Assembly (NCBI GenBank): GCA_001931875.2
Contig: MSJH02000807.1
Coordinates: forward strand, 242,181 to 306,180
Origin: Byssochlamys sp. IMV 00236
Taxonomy: Eukaryota; Ascomycota; Eurotiomycetes; Eurotiales; Thermoascaceae
Reading direction: 5' to 3'
DNA length: 64,000 nt
Shown here: piece by piece, positions 9,701 through 19,798 of the stretch
How the letters are laid out: the number at the start of each line of letters is the position of its first letter
Position numbering within the stretch: the stretch's first letter is position 1
Made by a program: the position numbers and the translations under genes
The notes under the pieces: model-generated
Told to the model about the DNA's origin: nothing
Seen by the model: the letters and a program-made list of their open reading frames with translations, nothing else
Database searches by the model: none

Positions 9701-11182
9701 ATGCATTCCTGGAAGGTTTTTGGATCGCGTCGCATACCTGCTCTTGCTATCATTCTAATCGTAATCATCTTTCTTTTTTTCGCGAATTTCCGCTTCTTTT
9801 TTTACTCGGATCAGTTCCGTCCCTTCAACTCGATACCTTCCGAACCGTCCAAAACACCCAAGCCATCCCCTGATGAGGAACATCACGATAAGAATGGAGC
9901 GTCCCAGTCATATACGCTAGACCTCCCTCCGGAATATAATTATACACCAGAAATACCATCATTTTGTGCTCAGCGTTTCTCACGCACATATTTAACAGAT
10001 CTTCGCGACAGCGCTACTGGTTACTGCACACAGGATTCCCCATTCAATATCACCTGTTTTCACAGTCAGACTACCGCTTCGCGGATAGACTCCTTTTGCT
10101 TTGGAAGATCTGCGGCATTTAATATCGGTAGTAAAACGTTCCATCTTCAGTGTAACTTGAGGGATCGAACTCGCGACGAAATCGAGCACCGAATCCCCGA
10201 ACTTCAGAGTCTTGCCTCATATTGGTATGGGACGGGGCCCCGCGTCGTTATCGAAGATTTTATCGACCTCGACCCTACTACTACACCTCCTCCTGTTGCC
10301 AACAATTACACGGTTCTTGTCAAGCGGGAAGGTGCATACAATCCATGGCACTCGTTGATGGAGATCTTTTCGATGATGATGACCTTGGATGTCCTCCGAA
10401 TAACGCCAGAGCTTCCCGACGGTGCTCCATTATTGACTGAGCATGACACGACAAACACCCAAGTCGTCATCTTAGATGATCATGAAGATGGCCCATATTT
10501 TGACCTTTGGACGATTTTCGCTAAGAGACCTATTCTACGACTCAACGATATTCCGAACGGCACAACTTTTGAGAACGTCATTATACCTCTTGCTGGTGCT
10601 AGCAATCCAATGTGGCAAGGAGACTGGGAACCACATCCATGCCCGACATCAGACCTTCTACAAGTATTTTCACGTCGAACAATCGATTTCTACGGAATCA
10701 GTCCCCAATCGACGGAAGAAAGCCCCGACATCGTCATTACATTCATAGATCGAAAAGAATCACGGCGACTTATCGACCAGGAGGCTTACCTCGATGGCAT
10801 TAGACAACAATTCCAACACGTCACTGTCCGAGCTGTCGATTTCGCAAGTATATCGTTTCGCGAGCAATTGCAGATAGTCCGAACAACCGATGTCCTTGTT
10901 GGTGTCCACGGAGCTGGATTAACGCATGCTTTATTTTTAAAACCCAATTCTGTCGTGGTTGAGATATTGCCTGCTGGTTTGAATCACAAGGGATTTCGCA
11001 ATCTTGCCGGTCTCCTCGGACACACGTACTATAGTGCTCACAGCAGAGATGCATCAACCGCAAAACGCGACGACTGGCACTATAAAGACGTTGAACTGGA
11101 GAAAGATCGGTTTATGACCTTGATTGAGGTTGCGGTCAAGTCCCTATATAATAGCGGGCCACGAAATTATGATACTGTTTGA
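9701..11182 (+). CDS. Glycosyltransferase family 61 (DUF563/EOGT-like), type II membrane protein
   Basis: A single exon of 493 aa from ATG at 9701. Residues 12-34 form one hydrophobic helix (IPALAIILIVIIFLFFANF) after a short basic N-terminus, the usual Golgi type II signal anchor. A Pro/Ser-rich stem follows (about 40-75) and then a catalytic domain. The C-terminal signature of GT61 is clear: VLVGVHGAGLTHALFLKPNS followed by VVEILP, and upstream NPWHSLMEIFSMMMTLD matches the family's WHxxxE/D region. The family transfers xylose or GlcNAc to glycans or EGF-like repeats; the acceptor in fungi is usually unknown. Four or more Cys in the luminal part could form disulfides. The gene is complete, with no evident intron. 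Confidence 0.88.
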   Translation: MHSWKVFGSRRIPALAIILIVIIFLFFANFRFFFYSDQFRPFNSIPSEPSKTPKPSPDEEHHDKNGASQSYTLDLPPEYNYTPEIPSFCAQRFSRTYLTDLRDSATGYCTQDSPFNITCFHSQTTASRIDSFCFGRSAAFNIGSKTFHLQCNLRDRTRDEIEHRIPELQSLASYWYGTGPRVVIEDFIDLDPTTTPPPVANNYTVLVKREGAYNPWHSLMEIFSMMMTLDVLRITPELPDGAPLLTEHDTTNTQVVILDDHEDGPYFDLWTIFAKRPILRLNDIPNGTTFENVIIPLAGASNPMWQGDWEPHPCPTSDLLQVFSRRTIDFYGISPQSTEESPDIVITFIDRKESRRLIDQEAYLDGIRQQFQHVTVRAVDFASISFREQLQIVRTTDVLVGVHGAGLTHALFLKPNSVVVEILPAGLNHKGFRNLAGLLGHTYYSAHSRDASTAKRDDWHYKDVELEKDRFMTLIEVAVKSLYNSGPRNYDTV

Positions 11183-11716
11183 GATCTACGAAAACACATC
11201 TTGTATATTATGATAGGAGAAAGGATTTTGTAATTACCGTTTCTTGAGCTTTATTCTTAAATATTCGATTTCTTCCATGCTCTATCTATTTCGATTCTCT
11301 CGCCGATCGTCTGAGATTCGTGCTGTTATTCTCCACAAGTTCTGGCTATGATACTATGTAGTTTCACAATAGAGAATACTTCTTGGTGGCTTTTGTATGC
11401 AAAAAGGACATAGAGCCAATCTACTTCTCAACATGAAATGTCCCTTGAATACCTATTAACCCTGCTATCACCATTACTAAAACCGAAGCTCCCTAATATG
11501 CCTATTGCAGCAACATTCAATCATCGACATCATATCGGTGTTTCTACAAGAAGTGATCGGCTGAGGTGAGGTTGGAACATAGGCAACCGCAAGTGATGTT
11601 GCCTAGTGTTATAGTTTTACCACACAACGTCGAGTTTCGACTTCTTCTCTACCTTCAGGCCACTCTGCTATCTCAACCTCATCCTCTCAGTTCAATCCAT
11701 CTACTCAGCTACGAGC
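11183..11716. other. Intergenic
   Basis: A/T-rich 3' flank of the GT61 gene and 5' flank of BTB gene B. The last 80 bp are pyrimidine-rich (TCTACCTTC...CATCCTCTCAG), resembling the leader of BTB gene A. No coding frame is supported. Confidence 0.6.
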
Positions 11717-12576
11717 ATGTTAGCTAAAAAGCGCCGTCTGAGCACAGAAACTGAAAGTGTTGCTACAATGGCTGACGAGAACGGACAACAAAAGGAAGAC
11801 TGTTGGAGTGTCTTCAAAGGGTGAGTCTTATCATGGTTCCCTTTCTATCTTATCTTATAATACACGCTTGAAAACATGGCCCTAGAAAGCTGTCTGATAT
11901 GTATTTCACAGCTATTACGGCTCTTCTGAAGACTCGGATATAACACTTTACCTGGGTCGCAAGAAGGTCCCTTTTCCCGCTCATCGTCTGATCCTTAAGG
12001 CTCGCAGCCCCTACTTCCGTGAAGTCGAGAAGGATCAAGGTGGAAAATACGACATCTACATGGAACGTGAACCTCGCATCGGCGGTTTGAAGTTGATGCT
12101 GCAGTATATCTATACTGGAGACTACAGCTTCGATGTAAGAACAGCGAATGTCCAGGAAGGTATCGCAACTCCCCTCGCTAAATACGATGATTCTAGAGAC
12201 TGATTCCATCTATTTCTCTTGTTTGATAGAATTTGAACCCGATGTCGATTCGCTAAACATTCATGCGATTGTCTGTTCTACCGCCATCGATTACGATGTC
12301 AAGGGCCTCGAAGATCTCTGTGTGAAAAAGTTCAAGAAGAGTATCGTTACCAACTGGAACGTTCAATCCTTTTGTCGCTGTGCAGAGATGGTTTTCCACT
12401 ACGCTTGCTTCTTCAACTGTATGGCGCTACGTCCTGTGATTGTTGATACAGCCATCAGCCACGCGGAAGAACTTCGTGAGCGCCCCGAGTTCATCCATGT
12501 CATAGATAGAAGTCATGATTTCGCAGAGGATTTGGCGAAGAGATTTCTGTGGGAACATTCTGTGGGAATATTGTGA
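11717..12576 (+). CDS. BTB/POZ-domain protein B
   Basis: Three exons: 11717-11820, 11912-12159, 12230-12576 (699 nt, 232 aa). It has the most canonical BTB domain of the three paralogs: SDITLYLGRKKVPFPAHRLI, LKARSPYFREV, LKLMLQYIYTGDYSFDV, then helices of the BACK-like part (AIDYDVKGLEDLCVKKF). The N-terminus carries AKKRRLSTETES, parallel to the KKRRLD of gene A, and CWSVFKG immediately before the domain. The intron phases are 2 and 1, at the same places as in gene A. A short C-terminal module (ISHAEELRERPEF) corresponds to INHADELLTDEKF in A and VDHAEELRHCPDF in C. No enzymatic motif. Probably an adaptor for protein complexes, by family. Confidence 0.92.
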
Positions 12577-13125
12577 CATGGTTCGCCCTTGGTGAGTGGA
12601 ATCTTTCCTGGGTGGCTCAAGCATGCAGCCTGGCTCTCTCACAGTGGAATGAGAGGCAGAATTTACAAACTTCATCCGTATAATGTCCGTAGGATAGTCA
12701 AGTTCAAATACAAGAAATTCCCAAGTTGCACTCTGTTTATCCTATATGACTGAAACGAGTAATCAAATTGCTGGCGCCATTACGAAGAGTACCTAATCTA
12801 GCAGCAAAAAAATACAGACACACAGCTATGAAAATGTGAATACACAAAGCATCCCTGTATGTATACCATGACAAGCGGGATTTCCCAACATAATCCACCA
12901 TCTGATGGGAGTCCCCGTCACAATATTGTCATGTTTATTCACCTGACGATTGCCCCGCTTCTATCCTGAGGTTCATAAAGGAGCTTCTCTGCATCGCTCC
13001 CCTTTGCGATCTCCATCATCTCTCCTTTTTCATCTGCCCTCCCCAACATCATCGATCCATAGCATCCTTCTTCCTTGCCCCCCCCCTTCTTCGACGACCA
13101 GCTACGGGCACTGGCCAAGTCCAAC
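12577..13125. other. Intergenic between BTB genes B and C
   Basis: No supported gene. There is a pyrimidine-rich stretch at 12985-13090 ahead of the third BTB gene, including a C8 run near 13080. Otherwise nothing. Confidence 0.6.
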
Positions 13126-14583
13126 ATGGCTCGCGGAACAATTTGTTCCAGTGCTCGCAGCACTGCTCCTGCGTCCACCTATGGGTGGAGCCCTAGGGTC
13201 GATGGAGAGTACATGGATGACAGCTGGTAAGACTTTACATGACATGATCTAGTACCTATCGAAGACTTGAGCTGATATATGATATAATTCTGAATAGGAA
13301 TCCTGAGATAATTCTGAATAGGAATACCGGATCTCAGCGTAGTACGAAGCATGAGGCGTCCGACTGGGCTGGGGATCCTTGGGAATGGTAATATTACACT
13401 GCAATTTGAAATGTACACATGCATCTATTAACCTGTGCATGCAGCAGTGCGGATACCGCCAGTACGGCTATGCAGACACCCTCCTGGGACTCCGCGCCGA
13501 AGGAGGAGAAGGTCGAGGCCATGTCTGTCAGGTAATGCTATATCCTGCCAAGGATACGTTAAAATTCTTTATCTTACATATCAGCAGTGGTGCCTGCGGG
13601 TCCGAGACGCCAGAGCCTGAAACCTCTTGCACGGCACCAGACCGGTAAGTATAAGCGTGGCACTTGTTTAGGAATCTGCTTAGTGGTACTGATGAAAATC
13701 AATAGCAACCCCGTCATTGATGAGGAAGACTGGGACATGCCTGATACCCAGAACTTCTGGGCCAAATTCAAAGAGTGAGTATTATCTGATTGCCATTTCA
13801 GGGCTTCTGATAATGATATGTTTTGGCTGCTAACAAAATACAGCCTCTGGGGAGATGAAAAGACTTCCGACGTCAGGCTCTATTCGGTTGACGGATACCC
13901 GCCGGTCGATGCCCACTGGCTCTTTATCAACATGAGGACCAGCGCCATTGCCGACTTATGGGGTGGCAAGGATGTCAATGGTAAAGATTGGGTCCAAACG
14001 GACATTGACGGACGGACTCTCCGTAGAGTCATTCAGTACATCTACACCGGAGACTACGATACTCATGTCGACTATGATCTCGAAAATAAGGACGCCGAAG
14101 GTAAGAACCTCAAAGGGAGTACTGTTGTCGGAAAGAAATGTAATAGAAACTGACTTGTCTCTTTTATATTATCCAGACGAGTACGGCTTCTCGAATTCGC
14201 GTTGTCCCGAGGATATCTTCGGGGCTCACGCCCACGTCTATCGGGCTGCGCAGCTGTACCAGATCCGCGGCCTCACCAAGATCTGCGCGGACAAGTTCGA
14301 GAATGTCTGTGGAAACAAATGGAACAGCAAGTCGTTCTCCAATGCCGTTGATATCATTTACTTTGACACGACCTTTGGGGTCCCTACCAAGTCTTTGAAA
14401 GACAAGATGAAGCAACTCGCTCTTCAGGCAGCAGTTGATCATGCTGAGGAGCTCCGCCATTGTCCTGACTTCAGGGGGCTGTTGAACAATCCGACGAATT
14501 ATTTTGCGAGTGATCTCGTGTTGGATATGTTCCGGACGAAGTCTGAATCTGAATGGACCTTGCAGGGCGGTTGGTGGGACTGA
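13126..14583 (+). CDS. BTB/POZ-domain protein C (six exons)
   Basis: Exons 13126-13226, 13445-13531, 13585-13644, 13706-13774, 13844-14100, 14177-14583 (981 nt, 326 aa). Four consecutive junctions are phase 2 and each begins the next exon with C, which supports the model. The first four exons encode a Ser/Thr/Glu-rich, probably disordered leader (APKEEKVEAMS, SETPEPETS) ending in DEEDWDMPD and FWAKFKD. The BTB core follows (TSDVRLYSVDGYP, RRVIQYIYTGDYDTHVDYD), then HAHVYRAAQLYQIRGLTKIC and VDHAEELRHCPDF. The dimer-helix part (DAHWLFINMRTSAIADLWG) is diverged from HRLILKARSPYF of paralog B. Intron 1 is unusually long (218 nt) and holds an ATAATTCTGAATAGGA direct repeat. The last two introns match the phases of paralogs A and B. 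Confidence 0.85.
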
Positions 14584-14660
14584 GAAACATGTCTTTCTGG
14601 GATGCGAGCACATAGTCGATGCGAGCACATAATAGTTTTCGAGCAAGGTTAGCTCAGATA
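14582..14660 (+). repeat. 3'-flank element shared with the downstream gene (copy 1)
   Basis: It starts at the stop codon of BTB gene C. Blocks GAGAAACA-GTCTTT, GGATGCG, CACATA, AGTTTTC and AAGGTTAGCTCAGATA occur in the same order in the copy at 15911-15990. A GATGCGAGCACATA unit is also tandemly doubled here. Confidence 0.65.
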
Positions 14661-14829
14661 GTAAATGGCAGATACTCATGACATAGGCGGTACTTACGAC
14701 ATAGGCGGTAGTAACTATTAGTCGGTATGCTTAATTCACAACTCCAGGCAGCTCCGTAACAATTTTTCCTTCCTATATCGCTTTCACTCTCTCTTTTTTT
14801 TGTCCCCTCCTTCACTTTTCCCCTTCACC
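14661..14829. promoter_or_regulatory. Short spacer with a tandem motif and a pyrimidine-rich leader
   Basis: An ACATAGGCGGTA motif is repeated 19 bp apart (about 14682 and 14701). A long T/C tract (14765-14820) precedes the ATG at 14830, as is common in fungal promoters. Confidence 0.4.
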
Positions 14830-15855
14830 ATGTCAGACATTCCCCTTTCCACCTCTACTTCTAAGCCCGGCTCCTCCATCACGGTAACTTCTACAAATCA
14901 GTTCGATAACCAGAGTGATTTCAAAGATTACATACTCTCCTCACTGCATCAAGTCAAGGAGTATCACGAGTTTGTGTTCATCGACGTGCCTTCCTCTTGG
15001 GGAGAGGCCGTTTTACAGCTTATCGACGAGAGTATCCCATCTCGGTAAGTTGTCTACAGACCTCCGGTAATATCTAATCTCCCTTGAAAGTCTTACTTAT
15101 CCTGCCACACACAGAAAAAGCTACAATACTATAACCCACACATTACGAATAAGAGTGGTGTTCACATGGATCCATGACTGCGTCCAAGGCTGGCTCACAA
15201 AGCAGCTGATCGAGTGGCTGTTGAATGGTGACATCACGCGAGAAGAAGAGTTACTTTTACATCCGGGAGTTGGCACAAGTAGGCTATTCTATTTGAACGG
15301 TAACTCTATACTTACATATATATAGCCCTTGAGATCACATCGGGCCGATATAGTGGCTCCAGGAAAGAGCCGGACTTTTTCTTCCAAGTCAATGATCACA
15401 TCCTCCCAACTCTTGCCGTAGAGTGTGGCTGGAGCGAGTCGAAGGGACGAATTTACGACGACATCAACCTGTTGTTGGTGGGAGGCAATGGCTCTATCAG
15501 GATTGTCATCATCGTCAAATGGGCAAAGTTGGGAGGAAGTCGCGTCTCAGGAACTGTCGAGCTCTTCATGAGAGATCGAAACGACATGCCTATCTTGAAA
15601 CAAATCGAGGTACGTATGTTCGAGGCTTTTTCATCGATGTTCTACTTACTTATCACATGGTATATCTATATACAGACTGTCTTCCCACGCCCTACCACTA
15701 CGAATCGCCAACGACTAGAGATCCGACGAGGTGATCTTTTTGGTGACGCACTGTTAGCCGGTCGCAACCGGAGTGATATCCTTTACCTGGATGTTGAGCG
15801 ATTGCGTGACCATGCTACCAGAAGTCTCAGATTCATGAACCTTGTTCCTGCTTAG
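14830..15855 (+). CDS. Fungal protein of unknown function, possible PD-(D/E)XK-like fold
   Basis: Four exons: 14830-15044, 15115-15278, 15326-15609, 15676-15855 (843 nt, 280 aa). The visible core is KEPDFFFQVNDHILPTLAVE, then CGWSESKGRIYDDINLLL and SIRIVIIVKWAKLG. The order E-P-D, then a hydrophobic strand with V-E-C-G-W-S-E, then I-V-K on the next strand recalls the D...E-x-K arrangement of Uma2-like/PD-(D/E)XK nucleases, seen in many uncharacterised fungal proteins. Nuclease activity is inference only. A His/Trp-rich segment near residue 95 (WIHDCVQGWLTKQLIEWLL) is probably helical. No signal peptide or membrane segment. The gene follows BTB C closely and shares its 3' flank. Confidence 0.75.
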
Positions 15856-15910
15856 ACATATCTTTAAGAGAAGAAAGCACTCGAACCATCGTGTGCAGCA
15901 AGTAAATCTC

Positions 15911-15990
15911 GAGAAACAAGTCTTTTCAGGGATGCGCGCCATATCACAAATAGACACATATCAGTTTTCAGGAAAAGGTTAGCTCAGATA
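15911..15990 (+). repeat. 3'-flank element shared with BTB gene C (copy 2)
   Basis: It lies 55 bp after the stop codon at 15855. Its blocks GAGAAACA-GTCTTTTC, GGATGCG, ACACATA, CAGTTTTC and AAGGTTAGCTCAGATA match copy 1 at 14582-14660 in order and spacing, although the two preceding proteins are unrelated. Confidence 0.65.
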
Positions 15991-16068
15991 CAGACAGATA
16001 GCGATTCTACAATAAATAGTAGAAACTTGGCATGTTCTATATGCAGTCCACTTGCTCAATAGTACGTA

Positions 16069-17232
16069 CTAATCAGTGAGCTCTATGACTGTCCAGGTAT
16101 CAGCCCAGGCTTCCTTGCCGCCAACCTTCTCCATCACAGCTCTACTAGCAAGATTGTTAGCAGCAACATCCGCATGTCCCCACGCTTCCTCCTTGTCCCC
16201 TTGCTGCCGAAAGATCGCGCCTTCCAGCAACCTGGAGCGCATGATTTCCTTGGAGATCTGCACGGCTAATCCACGACCTCGATGTTCAGGCTCGACATGC
16301 AACGTGGCGAGGCTTCCATCGAATCCGAGAAACTCCCAGGCGATAGGCATCTCCTCGTCTTCCTCTGTCGAATCTGTAGTATTACCATCATAATAAATAG
16401 CTACACCCGCCATCTTGGCCAGAGATGCCCTTGATCGAGGGATGTGCGTTCGGCTACTGACCAGATCAAACTGGTGCGGGAGGACACCATAGCGCCCCTT
16501 TCGATCTGTGAACCGGTATCCCTGGGGAAGAGCATTGGTCGTTGGCTCTCCGGATTGATCCAAAGAGGACCTGCCTGTTTCTGGCGGGAAGAGATACTTG
16601 ATATAGGGTGGATCATCTCGACGGATAATCCGAACACCAGGGATGGTGTTTGGATCTAAATAATCCCCAGATGCCGTGAGCAGAGCTAGGAGGCCCGTAT
16701 GCATGGCCCCGAAGAGGAACGCTGTAGGCGGCGGAGCGGGAACCTTGGCCAGTGGGGTTGTTGTCGTACTGGCATTGGAGGAAGAAAGCGGATCTATAGT
16801 GGATGCTTCCGATGCCAAATACTCCGGAAGCAGATTTGTCTTGACGTACCTCAGTAGCGCAAGAAGTTGGCCCTGCGCTTCAGCTAGCCTTTCTGGAGGA
16901 GCCGTGAGCTTAGACACGAAATTCTCCGAGGCTTGAGGCCGGGTAGCTTCATCCTTCTCCAGGCTCGAGTAGATGTATGCCTGGGTCTCCCGGCCGCGGA
17001 ATAAATCGACGATCAATACTATCCATGGCGATGAGGGAGAGAGGCCCGACACTGTTGGTGACTGGGGCGGAAAGGTTGCGATGACATGCGCCGTCGAGGA
17101 CGGGTAGGCAAAATTATGTTGAATCCTCCTGAGCACGGCCAGGCTGTAAGGAAGATGAGTGCGCAGGAGCGGTAGGATCGTGGTTTGTGGATCAGGATGA
17201 TTCCAAATTCCTCGGGTGGCCATGACTTGCAT
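16069..17232 (-). CDS. GNAT-superfamily (FR47/glycine N-acyltransferase-like) acetyltransferase
   Basis: A single minus-strand exon of 387 aa from ATG at 17232 (an alternative in-frame ATG is at 17223). The N-terminal half is variable with a Ser/Thr/Pro-rich insertion around 145-165. The C-terminal quarter has the acetyl-CoA fold: AWEFLGFDGSLATLHVEPEH followed by RGRGLAVQISKEIM, i.e. the R/Q-x-x-G-x-G/A motif A, then GHADVAANNLASRAVMEKVG, which matches the typical V-x-x-x-N-x-x-A/S-x-x-x-Y/M segment at the end of the fold. The likely role is acyl transfer from a CoA thioester to an amine; the substrate is unknown. It is complete and convergent with the upstream gene; 200 bp separate the stops. 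Confidence 0.82.
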   Translation of the reverse strand: MQVMATRGIWNHPDPQTTILPLLRTHLPYSLAVLRRIQHNFAYPSSTAHVIATFPPQSPTVSGLSPSSPWIVLIVDLFRGRETQAYIYSSLEKDEATRPQASENFVSKLTAPPERLAEAQGQLLALLRYVKTNLLPEYLASEASTIDPLSSSNASTTTTPLAKVPAPPPTAFLFGAMHTGLLALLTASGDYLDPNTIPGVRIIRRDDPPYIKYLFPPETGRSSLDQSGEPTTNALPQGYRFTDRKGRYGVLPHQFDLVSSRTHIPRSRASLAKMAGVAIYYDGNTTDSTEEDEEMPIAWEFLGFDGSLATLHVEPEHRGRGLAVQISKEIMRSRLLEGAIFRQQGDKEEAWGHADVAANNLASRAVMEKVGGKEAWADTWTVIELTD

Positions 17233-18946
17233 AAGTAGCTCCCAACAGTAGTGGCTCCCTATTAATACCGTTCCCGTGCCTGCGGCTTGTACCTTGCACC
17301 GCTAGATTGGCTTTTCGTGAGAGGAAACGAAACGGACCCTGGTAGCTGATCTGAAGGCTGAAGATTGACAGCTTGGGCGATGTTCCAGAATGAGTCTCAC
17401 GCTCCCTCCCTTAACGTTGACTTAACTTATAGATAAGACTGCCATTGATAATGACTCATCCGACGAAAGCTCGTCGTCCGCAAATAATAAAAACAAAGTT
17501 AGTGCGCCGGCCCCTGTTGATTTGGTGTCGACTAATAATAACGAGAGACGCTTCGGTGACTCCGACCAAGATCGTGTTAGAAACGGGCCGAGTCGCTGTG
17601 GCCGTGCACAGCGCACGGGACGCCGTTGACGACCTTCCTGTTCCGGAGTGGGTCATGTGATGCATACTAGATCTGCTGCGTTAGAAGATTAGAAGACCGC
17701 GTGGAATTCCGTGCATTAGGAGTCGACGACGGCTTGCACGATGGCAAAGTGAGCTGTCTTGTTCTAAAGACAATGGCTGCATGATCTTCTCAACGGCTTC
17801 AAAGATATGTCCGTAGGTCAAACGTTCTCGAGTTACGTTAGTTAGTATCGAGATTGCTCGTACGGAAGATATACACTTACCCTCAGGTAAAAGTCATATC
17901 AGAGTCAAGCCCTGTACCTAGCACGTTGCGCCAAGCCTTACCAAAACCTCCAGCACTCCTCGAACCAGGTGGGATCTCTGGGAAACCTGCGCCCATGCGA
18001 CATTCATGCCAATATTAGATAAGCGAAGATAGCGTTCCTTTGAAAGTCGCCATGTTCGTCGCATGCGGTAGATGTCTCAGGACTTTTTAACCGACAATGG
18101 ACAGCTGGCTGGTAGATGATGCGTAGAGGATTTATGTCGTAGATCAGGCACAAGTTGGCAACTGGTATGATAATACCCCCAAGCTCTAGTGCCCAATGTC
18201 AGCCAGCAGAGCCCAGTTCCATCCAGCCAATGCTGATCACCTTAATTGGGCGGTGATACATCCCTTCAGAGTCCAGACGAGGATCATCGCAGCCAGCTGT
18301 ATCTCATCACTCGCATCACTCTTCGCATCCCAGTGCTCCCCTTCTTTGCTCTCACCCCAGACAGTTCAGAGAATAAACTCAGTCCGGGCACTGCCGAGTG
18401 GGCCCTAACCGAAGCTATTGCCGATCTGCCAAGCGTCCCCATCAGTGACAAATACCTAGTGGTTAGTCTAGCAACTGTGAACTACTACCCGTTCAACAAC
18501 AAGGAAAAACGTCTTCTCATTCGCTGCCGCGTTAAAGCGTTCAAGCTATGATGGCGTTCGCAGGGGAAGAGGTCCGTGTGTCGGGGGATCTCGCCTGTTC
18601 ATGGGAACGAAGTCGAACAGCAGAGAGAGAGCAAGACAGCAGAGACAGCGAAGAACTGGGATAGTGGTTAATTCGCAAATCCAGGGAGCAGACGTTGATA
18701 TAAGAAAATCGATTCAGAGAGATAACAATACGTTAGACATTATTAAAAGACGTTAACACCCGGAGGGGAAGGAGGAAACAGCTAACAGAGACAAGCGCCG
18801 CCAGAGGGGGTTTGGCTTCGGCTCCACACAAACTCCATACTCCAGAGAACTCCATCCCAATATTCCACTGACGCAGTTGCCTGCCTGCCTCTTTTTACCC
18901 GTTTTTTTGAAAAAATGTCCCCGACAATTACTAAGTAGAAAAGGGT
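17233..18946. other. Intergenic, with two unplaced coding-like frames
   Basis: Two open stretches look non-random but lack a start or partner exon. At about 17419-17631 (+) the peptide is Asp/Ser/Asn-rich (DNDSSDESSSSANNKNK ... GRAQRTGRR, stop). At about 18375-18551 (+) it contains AEWALTEAIADLPSVP and KYLVVSLATVNYYP and ends at TGA 18551. Neither shows a known domain. The rest (17640-18190, 18552-18946) shows nothing I can support. Confidence 0.35.
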
Positions 18947-19798
18947 TCAGAAGGGACTCCTGGGCCCCACCATCCAGTCTTCCATCGCCAACCATTCGCT
19001 CCATCGGGCCTCAGCAGCGCTTATCTCTTCTTCCAGGGGATCACGGATGGGCCGTAAGAATGGTACTTGCTGGTCGGGTAGGATGTCGTACTCTCGCTTC
19101 GTAGCAGCCCAACCGCTGCTCTTGGCCGTGAACAGGTAGTTGATGCGTTCCTGGCGATGGATGGGTCCGACCCCCGCGAGCCAGTCACCGCCAAAGAACT
19201 CATATAGCACTGACGGGGAGTCTGTTCCGGTGACGATGAGGCGGCGGATGTATGGAATCAAGGAAAAGAATGGCGAACGGCCGGGAGCCGTCGAACCATA
19301 ATCAGAGCCGTAGTTACTGGGATGTTGATCAGAAGAGCCGCAGATGGGGTCCGTCGGTCTCTGGCAGGGCAGATAGATGTTGAGAAAGGCTGCTAACGAC
19401 TGCACAAACATGCTGTGCTGGCCGTGGTCCAGGAAATGTCGAGCGCAGCTGCGGTAGCGGGAGTGCCATTCGACGGGGTCCTGTTTAGATGCGGAGAACT
19501 GTTGCGAGAGACCCAAGGACTCGGTGATGGCATTTAATCCTGTCCGATGCTGCATGTCCTGATCTTGCTGGACATTTTGAACGTTCTGGACGTTCTGGAC
19601 GTGGCTGTCGGCACACAAGGTTGGGGTTTGGCGTACATCCCGTCTGTCGAAGTTGGCTTCAGTCTCTAGTAACATCGGGGCTAAGAGGCACCATGAATCT
19701 CAGACGAGGGAACATTTAGAGAACTGGACGGGGCCAAGGATATTCATACCTCGATAGAGATGAGCGAAAGGCTCTGCGCAGGGAAAAGGGTCTTCCAT
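18947..19798 (-). CDS. Conserved fungal protein of unknown function
   Basis: Two exons: 19798-19750 and 19680-18947 (783 nt, 260 aa). The start was chosen by splice phase: only the frame beginning ATG-GAA-GAC at 19798 joins in phase to the second exon, giving MEDPFPCAEPFAHLYR followed by APMLLETEANFD. A QNVQ-type mini repeat (VQNVQNVQNVQ) lies near residue 45. The C-terminal part is rich in Trp and acidic residues: EFFGGDWLAGVGPI, HRQERINYLFTAKSSGWAAT, KREYDILPDQQVPFLRPI and ARWSEWLAMEDWMVGP. It resembles fungal proteins annotated, without firm basis, as 'Ilp apoptosis inhibitor'; I recall this only loosely. No membrane segment or catalytic motif. Confidence 0.8.

Noticed and set aside
14645..14662. 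GGTTAGCTCAGATA as a tRNA A box
   Set aside because: No B box at the right distance and no acceptor pairing; the sequence is instead part of the duplicated 3' flank.
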